DNA of 23,709 nucleotides from Bacteroidaceae bacterium (GCA_024695315.1 JAILIJ010000314.1:1-23709), one strand, 5' to 3'. Shown: positions 8,123-16,298, counted from the stretch's first letter. Program-made: numbers and translations. The notes: generated from the sequence alone by a model not told the origin.

Positions 8123-9253
8123 TTATTTTGGTGCCTTTCTATATACAAAGTATGCTATGAAGGCGAAAACGATATTAGGAATCCAGGCTGCTATAGCTGG
8201 GTTCATGTTGGCATTGGTGGCAAAAGTTGACGATACTGTCTGAAACATAATATATGTGAAACTTAATGCCAATCCGATGCCGAGTGATATTCCCAGTCCG
8301 TTTTTTCTTTTCTGAGCTGAAAGTGACAATCCTATAATCGTAAGTATGAAGGCTGCAAATGATGTAGCTCCTCTTTTGTAGTATTCTACTTCGAATTCCT
8401 TTATGTCTGCGAATCCTCTGCGTTTTTGTCTGTCAATATATTCCTTTAGTTTAGGAGTCGTGAGTGTTTCTTGCTGTCCTCTTGTGATTAGGAAGTCCTG
8501 AGGTTCCATTACAATTATGGTGTCCTTTCTATATCCACTTTTCAGAGTTTCTTTCAAGCCTTTCAGGTCACGTGTCTGATAGTTTGTGAGAATCCAATGG
8601 TATGGTTCTTCAGAAAGTGTGTCATACTGGATTGTCATGGACTGCAGATGCTTTACAAGTTTTTTGTTTTCAAACTTGTCAAGGGTAAATTCATATCCCA
8701 TTTTCTGGGTGTCCTCATATCTACCTATATATGCTATTACTCCGGAATCTACTTCTAGTTGTACATTGGTAGCGAAGGTCTGCACTCTTTTCTTCTTGTA
8801 GATATTTTCAAATTTCACTCGTTTGACATTGCTGACAGGAATAACGTACGCTCCAAGTAGGTATGTGAGTGCGGCGATGAAGGCAGCCGAGATCATGTAA
8901 GGTCTTAACAGACGATTAAAACTTACGCCGGTAGACATCATAGCTATGATTTCAGAATTGTCAGCTAGTTTTGTGGTGAAGAATATTACTGCTATAAAGA
9001 CGAAAAGCTGGCTAAATAGGTTAGAGTAGTACGGAATAAAATTCACGTAATAGTCTAAAATTATAGCTTTTAGAGGAGCATTTCTTTCCAGGAATTTGGC
9101 AATATTCTCGTTGATGTCAAAGACTACAGATATGGATATGATAAGTGCAATAGAGAAAAAATATGTTCCTAGAAACTTGCCAATTATATATCTGTCAAGT
9201 CTAGTAACAGGATTGTGTTCTTTACACCAATCTTTTATCTTGTTCCAATTCAT
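8123..9253 (-). CDS. lptG: LptF/LptG family permease (LPS export, YjgP/YjgQ)
   Basis: A 376-residue inner-membrane protein. Three hydrophobic segments near the N terminus (about 29-50, 70-95, 115-137) and three near the C terminus (about 290-312, 320-340, 350-372) flank a soluble periplasmic beta-rich domain. This is the LptF/LptG layout. Landmarks include 'LDRYIIGKFLGTYFFS', 'NSEIIAMMSTGVSFNRLLRPYM' (coupling-helix region contacting the LptB ATPase) and 'NPAIAAWIPNIVFAFIAYFVYRK'. Two such proteins with LptB extract LPS from the inner membrane and pass it to LptC. Only one is in this window, so F versus G cannot be settled. It follows tgt with a 39-base gap. The lon-tgt-permease order is common in Bacteroidales from general knowledge. 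Confidence 0.88.
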   Translation of the reverse strand: MNWNKIKDWCKEHNPVTRLDRYIIGKFLGTYFFSIALIISISVVFDINENIAKFLERNAPLKAIILDYYVNFIPYYSNLFSQLFVFIAVIFFTTKLADNSEIIAMMSTGVSFNRLLRPYMISAAFIAALTYLLGAYVIPVSNVKRVKFENIYKKKRVQTFATNVQLEVDSGVIAYIGRYEDTQKMGYEFTLDKFENKKLVKHLQSMTIQYDTLSEEPYHWILTNYQTRDLKGLKETLKSGYRKDTIIVMEPQDFLITRGQQETLTTPKLKEYIDRQKRRGFADIKEFEVEYYKRGATSFAAFILTIIGLSLSAQKRKNGLGISLGIGLALSFTYIMFQTVSSTFATNANMNPAIAAWIPNIVFAFIAYFVYRKAPK

Positions 9254-9292
9254 TTATCTGTTTTTGTTTTCTTTGGTAAATGTGGAATGCGA

Positions 9293-10423
9293 CTATAGTC
9301 TTCTTCCGAGTTCTTCAACCATTTTAGCTTTCCAGATGGCGAAGTCGCCAGCTATGATGTGTTGACGAGCTTCTCCTACCAACCATAGGTAGAAGGCTAG
9401 GTTATGAATACTTGCTACTTGCATAGCGAGCAATTCTTGAGCCTTAAATAGGTGATGAACGTATGCCTTTGAATAAGCCAAATCTACGTATGACGTACCT
9501 TCTGGATCCATTGGGCTAAAATCCATTTCCCACTTTTTGTTTCTAAAATTTATAGTACCATGTTTTGTAAATATCATGGCATTTCGTCCATTTCTTGTAG
9601 GCATTACACAGTCAAACATGTCAACTCCACGTTCAATACCCTCAAGAAGGTTGATAGGCGTTCCTACTCCCATAAGGTATCTTGGTTTATCCTTAGGTAG
9701 TATTTCGTTTACAACCTCAATCATTTCATACATGACATCTGTAGGTTCGCCAACAGCCAAACCACCGATGGCATTACCATCGGCACCTTTTTTTGCAACA
9801 TTTTCTGCTGCTTTTTGGCGAAGGTCCTTATATGTACATCCCTGCACGATAGGGAAGAGTGACTGGTTGTATCCGTATTTTGGTTCTGTCTCGTTGAATC
9901 GTTTGATACATCTGTCTAACCATCGTTCAGTAAGAGCAAGAGATTTTTTTGCATATTCATAATCGCTTGTTCCTGGAGGACATTCGTCGAATGCCATCAT
10001 GATGTCAGCTCCTATGGTACGCTCAATATCCATCACGCCTTCTGGGGTGAATTTATGCTTACTTCCGTCAATATGACTTCTAAATTCAACGCCTTCTTCG
10101 CGAATTTTTCGTATACCAGCAAGAGAGAATACCTGGAATCCACCGCTGTCTGTTAGCATAGGGCGGTCAAATCCATTGAACTTATGTAGTCCACCTGCAG
10201 CTTCTAGGACTTCAAGTCCTGGACGAAGGTATAGGTGGTATGTGTTGCCAAGGATGATTTGAGCTTTTATGTCATCTTTTAGCTCATGTAAATGAACTCC
10301 TTTGACGCTTGCAAGAGTACCCACAGGCATGAAAATAGGAGTCTCTATTGGTCCATGATCTGTGGTGATTAGTCCTGCGCGAGCATTTGTCTTTTTATCT
10401 GTATATTGAAGTGTAAAATTCAT
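9293..10423 (-). CDS. tgt: Queuine tRNA-ribosyltransferase (tRNA-guanine transglycosylase)
   Basis: A 376-residue enzyme that exchanges guanine 34 for a 7-deazaguanine (preQ1 in most bacteria) in GUN-anticodon tRNAs. Catalytic landmarks are intact: D92 in 'LTDSGGFQVFSL' and the nucleophile D271 in 'GVDMFDCVMPTRNGRNA', with 'GGLAVGEP' and 'YLMGVGTP' between them. The C-terminal Zn site is altered. The E. coli CxCxxC (C302, C304, C307) aligns without gaps to G309, S311 and D314, while the fourth ligand (H340, 'SIHNLAFY') is kept. This may be a lineage trait of Bacteroidetes Tgt rather than damage, as the rest is well conserved. The start lies 3 bases after the lon stop, so it is in the lon operon. 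Confidence 0.95.
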   Translation of the reverse strand: MNFTLQYTDKKTNARAGLITTDHGPIETPIFMPVGTLASVKGVHLHELKDDIKAQIILGNTYHLYLRPGLEVLEAAGGLHKFNGFDRPMLTDSGGFQVFSLAGIRKIREEGVEFRSHIDGSKHKFTPEGVMDIERTIGADIMMAFDECPPGTSDYEYAKKSLALTERWLDRCIKRFNETEPKYGYNQSLFPIVQGCTYKDLRQKAAENVAKKGADGNAIGGLAVGEPTDVMYEMIEVVNEILPKDKPRYLMGVGTPINLLEGIERGVDMFDCVMPTRNGRNAMIFTKHGTINFRNKKWEMDFSPMDPEGTSYVDLAYSKAYVHHLFKAQELLAMQVASIHNLAFYLWLVGEARQHIIAGDFAIWKAKMVEELGRRL

Positions 10424-10426
10424 TTG

Positions 10427-12910
10427 TTATTTTGATTTCTCAGAATCTTTAGGTTCTATAGCAGATTCAAAATCTACAGGAGAGTCGATTTTCTCTTCTA
10501 ACAGAGCGAAATCAAGAACATCTTTAACGTTTTCTACGTAGTGGAATGTTACTCCCTTCAAATATTTTTCAGGAATCTGTTCTATATCTTTCTTATTATC
10601 TTGGCAGATAAGGATGTCCTTAATGCCTGCGCGCTTAGCTGCAAGAATCTTTTCTTTGATACCTCCCACAGGTAGCACTTTGCCGCGGAGTGTGATTTCT
10701 CCTGTCATGGCAATATTTTTTCGCACCTTTCTCTGAGTGAGTGCAGAGGCAAGTGATGTAGCTATTGTTATTCCGGCTGATGGACCATCCTTAGGAGTTG
10801 CTCCTTCTGGAACGTGTATATGGATGTTCCAATAGTCAAAAATTTCGCTATTGATGCCTAACATATCACTATGAGCTTTTATGTATTCAAGAGCAAGGAT
10901 AGCGGACTCCTTCATTACGTCTCCAAGATTTCCTGTAAGAGTCAGTTTATTGCCTTTACCTTTACTGAGACTTGTTTCAATAAATAGGATTTCTCCGCCA
11001 ACGGCAGTCCATGCTAAGCCTGTTACAACTCCAGCATAGTTGTTGCCCTGGTACTTGTCCCTATTGTATGGTTCAGGACCAAGATATTTTTTAACGTCCT
11101 CAACGCTTATATCGTGGTCAGGAGTCTGTTCTGTACGTGCATATTCAAGTGCAATCTTTCTTAAAAGCTTATTTATCTGTTTGTCCAAAGTGCGTACGCC
11201 AGACTCTCTTGTATAATCTTCAATAATCTTCTCTGTAGCAGACTTGCTTATCTTAATACCGAGATTATCCATTCCTAAGTTTTCAAGATTCTTAGGCATG
11301 AGATGGCGTTTTGCAATCTCCACTTTTTCTTCAGTAAGATACCCGCTAACCTCAATTAGTTCCATACGGTCGAGTAGTGGAGCTGGAATGCTACTTATGT
11401 TATTAGCTGTTGCTATGAACATTACTTTAGAAAGGTCGTAGTCCAGGTCGAGGTAGTTGTCGTGGAAAGTCTCGTTTTGTTCTGGGTCGAGAACTTCGAG
11501 CAGAGCAGACGAAGGATCTCCGTTGACTGTTTGCTGAGTTATTTTGTCAATCTCGTCAAGAATAAAGACAGGGTTTGAACTTTCTGCTTTGGCAAGACTC
11601 TTTATGATTCGTCCAGGCATGGCGCCTATATATGTACGTCTGTGACCGCGTATTTCAGACTCGTCATGAATACCGCCTAAACTCACGCGTACATAATTGC
11701 GTTTCATTGCTTTTGCTATGCTCTTTCCAAGTGATGTTTTTCCTACTCCTGGAGGACCGTATAGACAGATGATAGGACTTTTGAAATCTCCTCTCATTTT
11801 CAGTACAGCCAAGTGTTCCAATATACGTTCTTTTACCTTTTCCATGCCGTAGTGATCCTTATTGAGGACCTTTTCTGCGTTTGTAAGGTTTAGATTGTCC
11901 TTTGTGCATTTTTTCCAAGGCAAAGACAACATAGTCAGAGCATATTGGTATTCCGTCTGGTATTCTGGCGCCTGAGGACTCAAATGACACAGTTTGTCCA
12001 AGGTCTTTTTGAACGCCTCAGCAGTATCAGCGCTCCAGTTCATTTTGTTTCCCTTTAATCTGAGTTCTATGAGCTCATCTTCAAATGATGTTTCCCCTAG
12101 TTCTTGTTGAATACTTTGTATTTCTTGTCTAAGGAAATAGTCACGTTGTTGTTTGTTAAGGGTCTCCTTTGTACGTGTTTTTATATCACGTTTAAGAGCC
12201 ACAAACTGATATTCTGTCTGCATGATAGTCAACAATTTGCTGGCTCTGTCAACCAAATTGTTTGCTTCAAGCAGAATTATTCTTTCTTTATTTGTAATGT
12301 TCGCATTTATTGCTATAAAATTTATAGCAGTTTCCTTGTCTGTAATGTTTGATAAAGCCAAGGCTGCACTTGGATTCTCTGATCGAAGACATTTTATGGA
12401 TGTTTCTTTGAGAGCCTCAAACATGGCGTTGAATTGACTGTCATTGTTTGATGGTATAGGGTCCTCTGGATAGTTTTCTACACGTCCTTTCAAATAGCTA
12501 CCTTTAGTATCTAGGTCTATGAGTCGTGCACGATTATATCCTTGTACAACAGCCACGTTTGAGCCATCGGGTATGGAGATAACTCGTAGAACCTTAGCTA
12601 TACATCCAGTGTGATACAAGTCTTCGAGTCCTGGTTTTTCCACGTGGTCGTCAATCTGCGAACACATGAATATAGGAGTATGTTGTTGCGCTGCCTCATT
12701 TACTAATTCAAGTGAAGGTCTTCTTCCTATTGTTATTGGCATAACACTTGCAGGGAACATCATGATGCTCCTTACTGGTAAAACGGGAATCAACTCGTCT
12801 GTTGAGACAGCGGGTGCGTCTTGCTTGTTCCCCTCGATATTTGTAATGAACGACATTGAACTCACATTGTTTATATCGTCTATCAAGTCGTCGAATGGAA
12901 AGTCTTTCAT
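10427..12910 (-). CDS. lon: Lon ATP-dependent serine protease
   Basis: An 827-residue LonA protease. Domain order: N-terminal substrate-binding LAN domain ('LIPVLPVRSIMMFPASVMPITIGR', about 41-240), helical linker, AAA+ domain with Walker A GPPGVGKT near residue 385 and Walker B 'VFILDEIDK', and C-terminal protease domain with catalytic Ser711 ('PKDGPSAGIT') and Lys754 ('GGIKEK', spacing of 43 as in E. coli S679/K722). It degrades misfolded and regulatory proteins in the cytoplasm. Compared with E. coli Lon (784 residues) it carries an acidic N-terminal lead of about 40 residues and a short C-terminal tail 'EEKIDSPVDFESAIEPKDSEKSK'. It is first in the lon-tgt-lptG run. An 'MKDFPFDD' start at 12908-12910 is chosen, and another Met lies nearby at residue 19. 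Confidence 0.97.
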   Translation of the reverse strand: MKDFPFDDLIDDINNVSSMSFITNIEGNKQDAPAVSTDELIPVLPVRSIMMFPASVMPITIGRRPSLELVNEAAQQHTPIFMCSQIDDHVEKPGLEDLYHTGCIAKVLRVISIPDGSNVAVVQGYNRARLIDLDTKGSYLKGRVENYPEDPIPSNNDSQFNAMFEALKETSIKCLRSENPSAALALSNITDKETAINFIAINANITNKERIILLEANNLVDRASKLLTIMQTEYQFVALKRDIKTRTKETLNKQQRDYFLRQEIQSIQQELGETSFEDELIELRLKGNKMNWSADTAEAFKKTLDKLCHLSPQAPEYQTEYQYALTMLSLPWKKCTKDNLNLTNAEKVLNKDHYGMEKVKERILEHLAVLKMRGDFKSPIICLYGPPGVGKTSLGKSIAKAMKRNYVRVSLGGIHDESEIRGHRRTYIGAMPGRIIKSLAKAESSNPVFILDEIDKITQQTVNGDPSSALLEVLDPEQNETFHDNYLDLDYDLSKVMFIATANNISSIPAPLLDRMELIEVSGYLTEEKVEIAKRHLMPKNLENLGMDNLGIKISKSATEKIIEDYTRESGVRTLDKQINKLLRKIALEYARTEQTPDHDISVEDVKKYLGPEPYNRDKYQGNNYAGVVTGLAWTAVGGEILFIETSLSKGKGNKLTLTGNLGDVMKESAILALEYIKAHSDMLGINSEIFDYWNIHIHVPEGATPKDGPSAGITIATSLASALTQRKVRKNIAMTGEITLRGKVLPVGGIKEKILAAKRAGIKDILICQDNKKDIEQIPEKYLKGVTFHYVENVKDVLDFALLEEKIDSPVDFESAIEPKDSEKSK

Positions 12911-12981
12911 CTTATATGTTATTGTCTACTATTTCTTTAATTTGTAATGTATGCGCTTCTCTAAGAGATATAAAAGCGGCG

Positions 12982-12989
12982 CAAAAATA
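12982..12989 (-). promoter_or_regulatory. Possible -7 element of the lon operon
   Basis: TATTTTTG on the minus strand matches TAnnTTTG and lies 72 bases upstream of the lon start. No TTTG is present 19-20 bp farther upstream. Nothing resembling a HrcA/CIRCE heat-shock operator was seen. Confidence 0.5.
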
Positions 12990-13122
12990 CAAAAAAAACT
13001 TGACATTAGCATTATGTACACACCTTTTTATTATTTGTTAAGATTTAAGGCAGATAATCTTGTGTGTAAAATCCCTATGATATGGATCTTGTAATTTTCT
13101 GTTTGCTTATAAGAAAGGGAAA

Positions 13123-13156
13123 AAGCGATAGTGTGCTTCACAGCAATCTATCGCTT
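13123..13156 (-). terminator. Hairpin terminator, probably for the SPOR/HU-like transcript
   Basis: Perfect 9-bp arms AAGCGATAG (13123-13131) and CTATCGCTT (13148-13156) enclose a 16-base loop. On the minus strand the stem runs into TTTTTCCCTTTC. A-runs on both sides make it potentially bidirectional. Confidence 0.7.
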
Positions 13157-13230
13157 AAAAATTCTTACGTGTTATATTCTCACCTTTACCAAAAAGAAAT
13201 TAAGTTTTATAAGTAGTATAGTATCCGTAG

Positions 13231-13268
13231 GGCGGCAGATTGTTTTTAATCGATGCTAAAACGCCGCC
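13231..13268 (-). other. G/C-rich stem-loop just after the SPOR gene
   Basis: GGCGGC (13231-13236) pairs with GCCGCC (13263-13268), and GATT/AATC pair inside. It lies 20 bases beyond the stop of the SPOR gene in an otherwise AT-rich gap. It may be an additional 3' stabilising or termination hairpin. The remainder of the gap 12990-13287 shows no gene. Confidence 0.5.
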
Positions 13269-13287
13269 GTTCCGGGTTTTGACGGAA

Positions 13288-13815
13288 TTAGTTTTTCTTA
13301 TAAAGCAACCAAGCGTCAGGGTAGGCACTACGTAGCTTATCTCTTGAGTCTATGGCAGCCTCCTTTGTGTCGTGGGAAGTAGCTATGACTCTAAATAGCT
13401 TTGTGTCTGGATTCTGTGCAACCTGTGCTTTGTATCCTTTGTCTGATAGTTCGCTGCAACGTTTGTTGGCATTTTCTTTGCTTTTGAATGATCCAACCAC
13501 AACGTTGTATGTTTTAAGCTTTCCACCGCTTACGACGGTAAGTCGCTCTTGGCGGAAGTTTGTGTTTGACTTTGTTTTAGTCGTTGTTGTAGTGGTAGAA
13601 GAACTTTTTCTTTGTCTTACGCTTGTGTAGGACTTAGTCTCTTCTGCTGGCGTAATATTGCTAACCTCTACAGGATCTGAGTCATCTTGAGCGTACAATT
13701 CTTGAGCCTTTGCCTTTTCGTATGCTTGTTTGTATGAACTTTCTTCAGATGACTTGCAAGAAAATAATGTCAAGGTTGCGATGAGTGCGAAACTCATTAT
13801 GATATTTCTTTTCAT
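13288..13815 (-). CDS. SPOR-domain lipoprotein
   Basis: A 175-residue protein with an N-terminal signal and lipobox-like 'LTLFSC' (Cys20), so predicted to be an acylated envelope lipoprotein. Residues about 25-100 are low-complexity and Ser/Thr/Lys-rich (including a 'SSSTTTTTTKTKS' run), forming a flexible linker. The C-terminal SPOR domain ('LKTYNVVVGSFKSKENANKRCSEL' ... 'TKLFRVIATSHDTKEAAIDSRDKLRSAYPDAWLLYKK', about 100-175) has the repeated beta-alpha-beta pattern. SPOR domains bind septal glycan strands lacking stem peptides, so a cell-division or peptidoglycan-related role is likely. It lies 44 bases downstream of the HU-like gene and is probably cotranscribed from the promoter at 14373-14403. 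Confidence 0.88.
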   Translation of the reverse strand: MKRNIIMSFALIATLTLFSCKSSEESSYKQAYEKAKAQELYAQDDSDPVEVSNITPAEETKSYTSVRQRKSSSTTTTTTKTKSNTNFRQERLTVVSGGKLKTYNVVVGSFKSKENANKRCSELSDKGYKAQVAQNPDTKLFRVIATSHDTKEAAIDSRDKLRSAYPDAWLLYKKN

Positions 13816-13859
13816 ATATGTTTGTTTAGAATTGGATGCTTATGTTGAATCTTGGTCTG

Positions 13860-14246
13860 TTATTTCTCTAATTTTATAAAACTCGAGTTTTTTACCGTGT
13901 TTTTTAATCTAACGGCAGACCTGAAGTTTACGTTTTTAACTTTTACTGATGGAGCTCGGAGTTCATCTTCGCTATCAACAAGCTTTGATTCGGCTGATAC
14001 GGAGAATGTTCCTAATCCGTCGATGTAGACATTATAACCGTTCATCAATTTAGATGCTACGGATGAGGATATTGCTTCAATAGCGGCTCTAAGGTCGGCT
14101 ACAGTAAGCGTGCATCCTGAGGATATTTCTTGACATAAACTTAACGTGTCTATTGTCCCTTTTGTTACCACCTGCGCATAGTACCCTTTCTTAGGTTTTT
14201 TGCTGATGTTATCCTTCATTGGAGTTACTCTGTATGGAATACTCAT
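13860..14246 (-). CDS. HU-like DNA-binding protein (HU-HIG/IHF-like superfamily)
   Basis: Taken from the ATG at 14244-14246 this is a 128-residue protein beginning 'MSIPYRVTPMKDN'. An in-frame extension reaches a GTG at 14304-14306, but its 20 extra residues do not match the family start, so I prefer the ATG. The pattern 'KKGYYAQVVTKGTIDTLSLCQEIS', 'LTVADLRAAIEAISSSVASKLMNGYNVYIDGLGTFSVSAE', then a basic C-terminal strand region, is the Bacteroidetes HU-like family (HU core with N-terminal extension). 'GLGTFSV' is the HU/IHF-type beta-arm entry. It should bind DNA non-specifically as a nucleoid or accessory protein. It is first in a minus-strand unit with the SPOR lipoprotein and has a consensus promoter. 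Confidence 0.85.
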   Translation of the reverse strand: MSIPYRVTPMKDNISKKPKKGYYAQVVTKGTIDTLSLCQEISSGCTLTVADLRAAIEAISSSVASKLMNGYNVYIDGLGTFSVSAESKLVDSEDELRAPSVKVKNVNFRSAVRLKNTVKNSSFIKLEK

Positions 14247-14372
14247 AACTATGTCTACTATTTGTTTTATAACTTCTTTTAGATTCTTACTATATTCATT
14301 GTACACGTTTTTTAAGTTATCTGTAGGTCTTTTTTATTTTACTCCTACATCTTCCTCTCAAAAGGTGTACTG

Positions 14373-14403
14373 CAAAGGTAGTATGTTTTGTCGAGTCTGC
14401 AAA
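14373..14403 (-). promoter_or_regulatory. Predicted promoter of the HU-like/SPOR unit
   Basis: On the minus strand TTTG (14400-14403), an exact 19-bp spacer, then TACCTTTG (14373-14380). This is a textbook Bacteroidetes promoter. It implies a leader of about 120 bases to the ATG at 14246. Confidence 0.75.
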
Positions 14404-14441
14404 GGATTTTCTGTAAAAAAATGTTAAATCATGAAAAATAT

Positions 14442-14472
14442 CTTGTTTTTTCCTCGTAAAGTGTTATTTTTG
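14442..14472 (+). promoter_or_regulatory. Predicted promoter of the YtxH/holin-like operon
   Basis: CTTG (14442-14445), a 19-bp spacer, then TATTTTTG (14465-14472). It is divergent from the HU-like gene promoter, with about 38 bp between the two -33 boxes. Confidence 0.7.
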
Positions 14473-14545
14473 AGTTGTCTTATGGTTGATATAGGGCACA
14501 AAGAGAGTTTTTATATCGTTTTATGAACTTAAATAAATTATAGCT

Positions 14546-14794
14546 ATGACTACAAAAAATGGTTTTGCATTAGCTGCTGCATTTATTGGCGGAGCTGTTG
14601 TTGGAGCTGCTGCAGGTCTTTTGTTTGCTCCAGAAAAGGGTGAAGAACAGCGTAGAAAGATCAAGGAAGCATTAGAAAAGAGTGGAGTTAAGCTTGACAA
14701 GGAAGAGTTTAACAAGCTCGTTGATCGTGTGAAGAGTGCTGTTACTCCTTCAAAGAAAGAGGAAGTGCCTTCTGAGGATTTTGATGTTGAATAA
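14546..14794 (+). CDS. YtxH-domain small membrane protein
   Basis: An 82-residue protein. An N-terminal glycine/alanine-rich transmembrane helix ('GFALAAAFIGGAVVGAAAGLLFAPEKG', about 5-31) ends in the 'LLFAPEKGEE.R.K' signature of YtxH proteins. A basic then acidic helical tail ('KIKEALEKSGVKLDKEEFNKLVDRVKSAV') follows. YtxH proteins are small inner-membrane proteins, often stress-linked; the molecular role is not known. It is the first gene of a three-gene plus-strand operon with a holin-like protein and a small basic protein, an arrangement that is common in Bacteroidales by general knowledge. It lies about 75 bases downstream of a consensus promoter. Confidence 0.85.
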   Translation: MTTKNGFALAAAFIGGAVVGAAAGLLFAPEKGEEQRRKIKEALEKSGVKLDKEEFNKLVDRVKSAVTPSKKEEVPSEDFDVE

Positions 14795-14834
14795 TTTTAT
14801 TGAGTGTTATACTTTTTAATTTATTATTTGAAAT

Positions 14835-15239
14835 ATGAGTCGACAGAGTAGAATACCTGGGGTTGATGTCGAATTGTTCCACTTGTTCGAGCGCTATCTT
14901 AAATTAGAGGCTGTGGATAAGTTGACGGTAGCCACAACATTTTTAATAGTTGCTTTGGTAATATTTGCCTTGGGAACAAGTGCAATCTTCTTCCTGTGCT
15001 CAGGTTTGGTTCATAGCTTATCCGATTTGGTCGGTAGTGAGGCTCTTGCGAACTATATTGTGGGCGGTGTTTTGCTGTTGATAATAGTATTATTTTATGT
15101 TTTTCGTGTTCGTCTTGTTGAGAACCGTGTAGTAGCTGCTATATCTGCCAGCATTCTACGTGCAGAAAAAAATACTACTTCGGGTTTGCAGGACGTTGAT
15201 GAATCAAAAGTAAAAGGTGAGGAGGATAATGAGGTATGA
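14835..15239 (+). CDS. Holin-like (phage_holin_3_6/ActX-type) membrane protein
   Basis: A 134-residue protein with two strong transmembrane helices (about residues 34-58, 'LTVATTFLIVALVIFALGTSA', and 72-95, 'IVGGVLLLIIVLFYVFRVRLV'). The N terminus is soluble and the C-terminal tail is acidic ('GLQDVDESKVKGEEDNEV'). This two-helix hairpin matches the domain annotated as 'phage holin family'. These are usually chromosomal membrane proteins, not lysis genes, and no phage genes are near. It follows the YtxH gene by 40 bases, and its stop overlaps the next start (ATGA at 15236-15239), which indicates translational coupling. Confidence 0.75.
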   Translation: MSRQSRIPGVDVELFHLFERYLKLEAVDKLTVATTFLIVALVIFALGTSAIFFLCSGLVHSLSDLVGSEALANYIVGGVLLLIIVLFYVFRVRLVENRVVAAISASILRAEKNTTSGLQDVDESKVKGEEDNEV

Positions 15240-15487
15240 AGAGGGTGAAAAGACAATATATGACATTAGCTGAGCTACGTGCTGATAAGGATGTGGCTTA
15301 TGCGAAGCTGAATAAGGAAGTTAAACAGTTGCAAGATGATATTGTTGATAGTTTTTTGCCAGAACGTTCTTATTTAGATTCCTCTATTCCTTATATGCGA
15401 TATGTTGGTTATGGATTGACGGCCTATAAGACTGCGAAGACAGTGAAGAAGATTTTTGATTTCATTCATAGGCGTAGTTGGAGATGA
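15236..15487 (+). CDS. Small basic protein of the YtxH/holin-like operon, function unknown
   Basis: An 83-residue basic protein ('MKRVKRQYMTLAELRADKDVAYAKLNKEVKQLQDDIVD...'). The N-terminal half looks like an amphipathic or coiled helix. The middle ('YLDSSIPYMRYVGYGLTAYKTAKTVKKIF') is weakly hydrophobic and could lie on the membrane. I recognise no catalytic motif. The ATG is shared with the stop of the holin-like gene (ATGA), so it is coupled to it. A terminator follows within 30 bases, making this the last gene of the operon. Its constant company with YtxH and holin-like proteins suggests a role at the inner membrane, but that is inference only. Confidence 0.75.
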   Translation: MKRVKRQYMTLAELRADKDVAYAKLNKEVKQLQDDIVDSFLPERSYLDSSIPYMRYVGYGLTAYKTAKTVKKIFDFIHRRSWR

Positions 15488-15512
15488 CTTGTCATTCCTG
15501 CATTCTGAGATA

Positions 15513-15553
15513 TAAAAAATGGCGTGATTACATTCTGTATCATGCCATTTTTT
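15513..15553 (+). terminator. Terminator of the YtxH/holin-like operon
   Basis: The arms AAAAAATGGCGTGAT and ATCATGCCATTTTTT pair over 15 positions, with one G-T wobble, around a loop of about 10 bases. The hairpin ends in a T-run and is A/T symmetric, so it may work in both directions. Confidence 0.85.
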
Positions 15554-15740
15554 GTGTTTTAAGGTGAGTGTCTTGAATGAAACGATGGGCTTTTTCTTAC
15601 ATTTATAGTTGTTGTTCTTATTTTATGTATTTCTAATATATTAAATCTTTTTTATATCTAATTTTATGTTAGCTCTTGCGGCTTAACTACAGAATCCACG
15701 AACCATCCCTTTAACTTCTGGTAAATAAATTGTTCTTTTT

Positions 15741-15771
15741 TTTAGCATTCGGATATTAATCACTATCTTTG
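15741..15771 (+). promoter_or_regulatory. Predicted promoter of the DMP19-smpB-metH operon
   Basis: TTTA (15741-15744), a 19-bp spacer, then TATCTTTG (15764-15771). It lies 27 bases before the DMP19-like start, after a stretch (15554-15740) in which I see no gene. Confidence 0.7.
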
Positions 15772-15797
15772 CAGCCATAAAAAATAAAAAAGGTAAA

Positions 15798-16298
15798 ATG
15801 AGTAATTTGCATATAGATAAGGCGGTTGCAGAGGACATATTTGCGAAAAAGTCGGCTGCAGAATTTATAGATTTTGTTACAGACTACTATCTGGAACGTA
15901 TAGGTGGAGGCCTGACAGCTGAGAATATGGGCGATTTGAATACAGATCAGCACACTCTTCTTGCTTATCGTTATTTGAAGGATGAAGTCATGGAAGGTGG
16001 TTTCATACAACTTATAATAAACGGATATGCAGGTTATGTGCTGGAAGGACCATTTCCTTTTGTTCTTAAAACAGAATGGGGAATGAGAGACTTGGCTAAA
16101 TTACTTTTTCAAGCCAAGAAAGAATATCATCAAAATAGGGAAGTGCTTGAGAAGGAAATGTCAGATGAGGAATTTATGGCACTTTATGAACAGCTGGAGA
16201 AACTTAATGACTTGGGAGACGATTTCTTGGACGATTACCAGGAACAGACTACTCCTGCAGTCGCAAAATATGTGATTACAAATATCGACAAGTTTTAA
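15798..16298 (+). CDS. DMP19/DUF4375-like protein
   Basis: A 166-residue soluble protein. The middle carries the family pattern 'HTLLAYRYLKDEVMEGGFIQLIINGYAGYVLEGPFPFVLKTEWGMRDLAKLL', i.e. the 'GGF.Q...N.....' helix motif of DMP19-like proteins (DUF4375). The C terminus is acidic ('LEKLNDLGDDFLDDYQEQTTP'). DMP19 of Neisseria is a DNA mimic that binds a transcription factor; whether this homologue mimics DNA is unknown. The protein has no signal peptide, so it should be cytoplasmic. Its stop codon (TAA, 16296-16298) is directly followed by the ATG of smpB with no gap, so translation of the two is likely coupled. Confidence 0.8.
   Translation: MSNLHIDKAVAEDIFAKKSAAEFIDFVTDYYLERIGGGLTAENMGDLNTDQHTLLAYRYLKDEVMEGGFIQLIINGYAGYVLEGPFPFVLKTEWGMRDLAKLLFQAKKEYHQNREVLEKEMSDEEFMALYEQLEKLNDLGDDFLDDYQEQTTPAVAKYVITNIDKF

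Noticed and set aside
9537..9962. Plus-strand frame of 141 codons within tgt
   Set aside because: It is entirely antisense to the strongly conserved tgt gene and resembles no family.
14247..14306. N-terminal extension of the HU-like protein to a GTG
   Set aside because: The ATG at 14244-14246 begins the family-typical 'MSIPYRV' start. The extra 20 residues have no counterpart I know.
14835..15239. Holin-like gene as evidence for a prophage
   Set aside because: No endolysin, structural, integrase or regulator genes are near. The YtxH/holin-like/small-protein trio is an ordinary chromosomal operon in this phylum.
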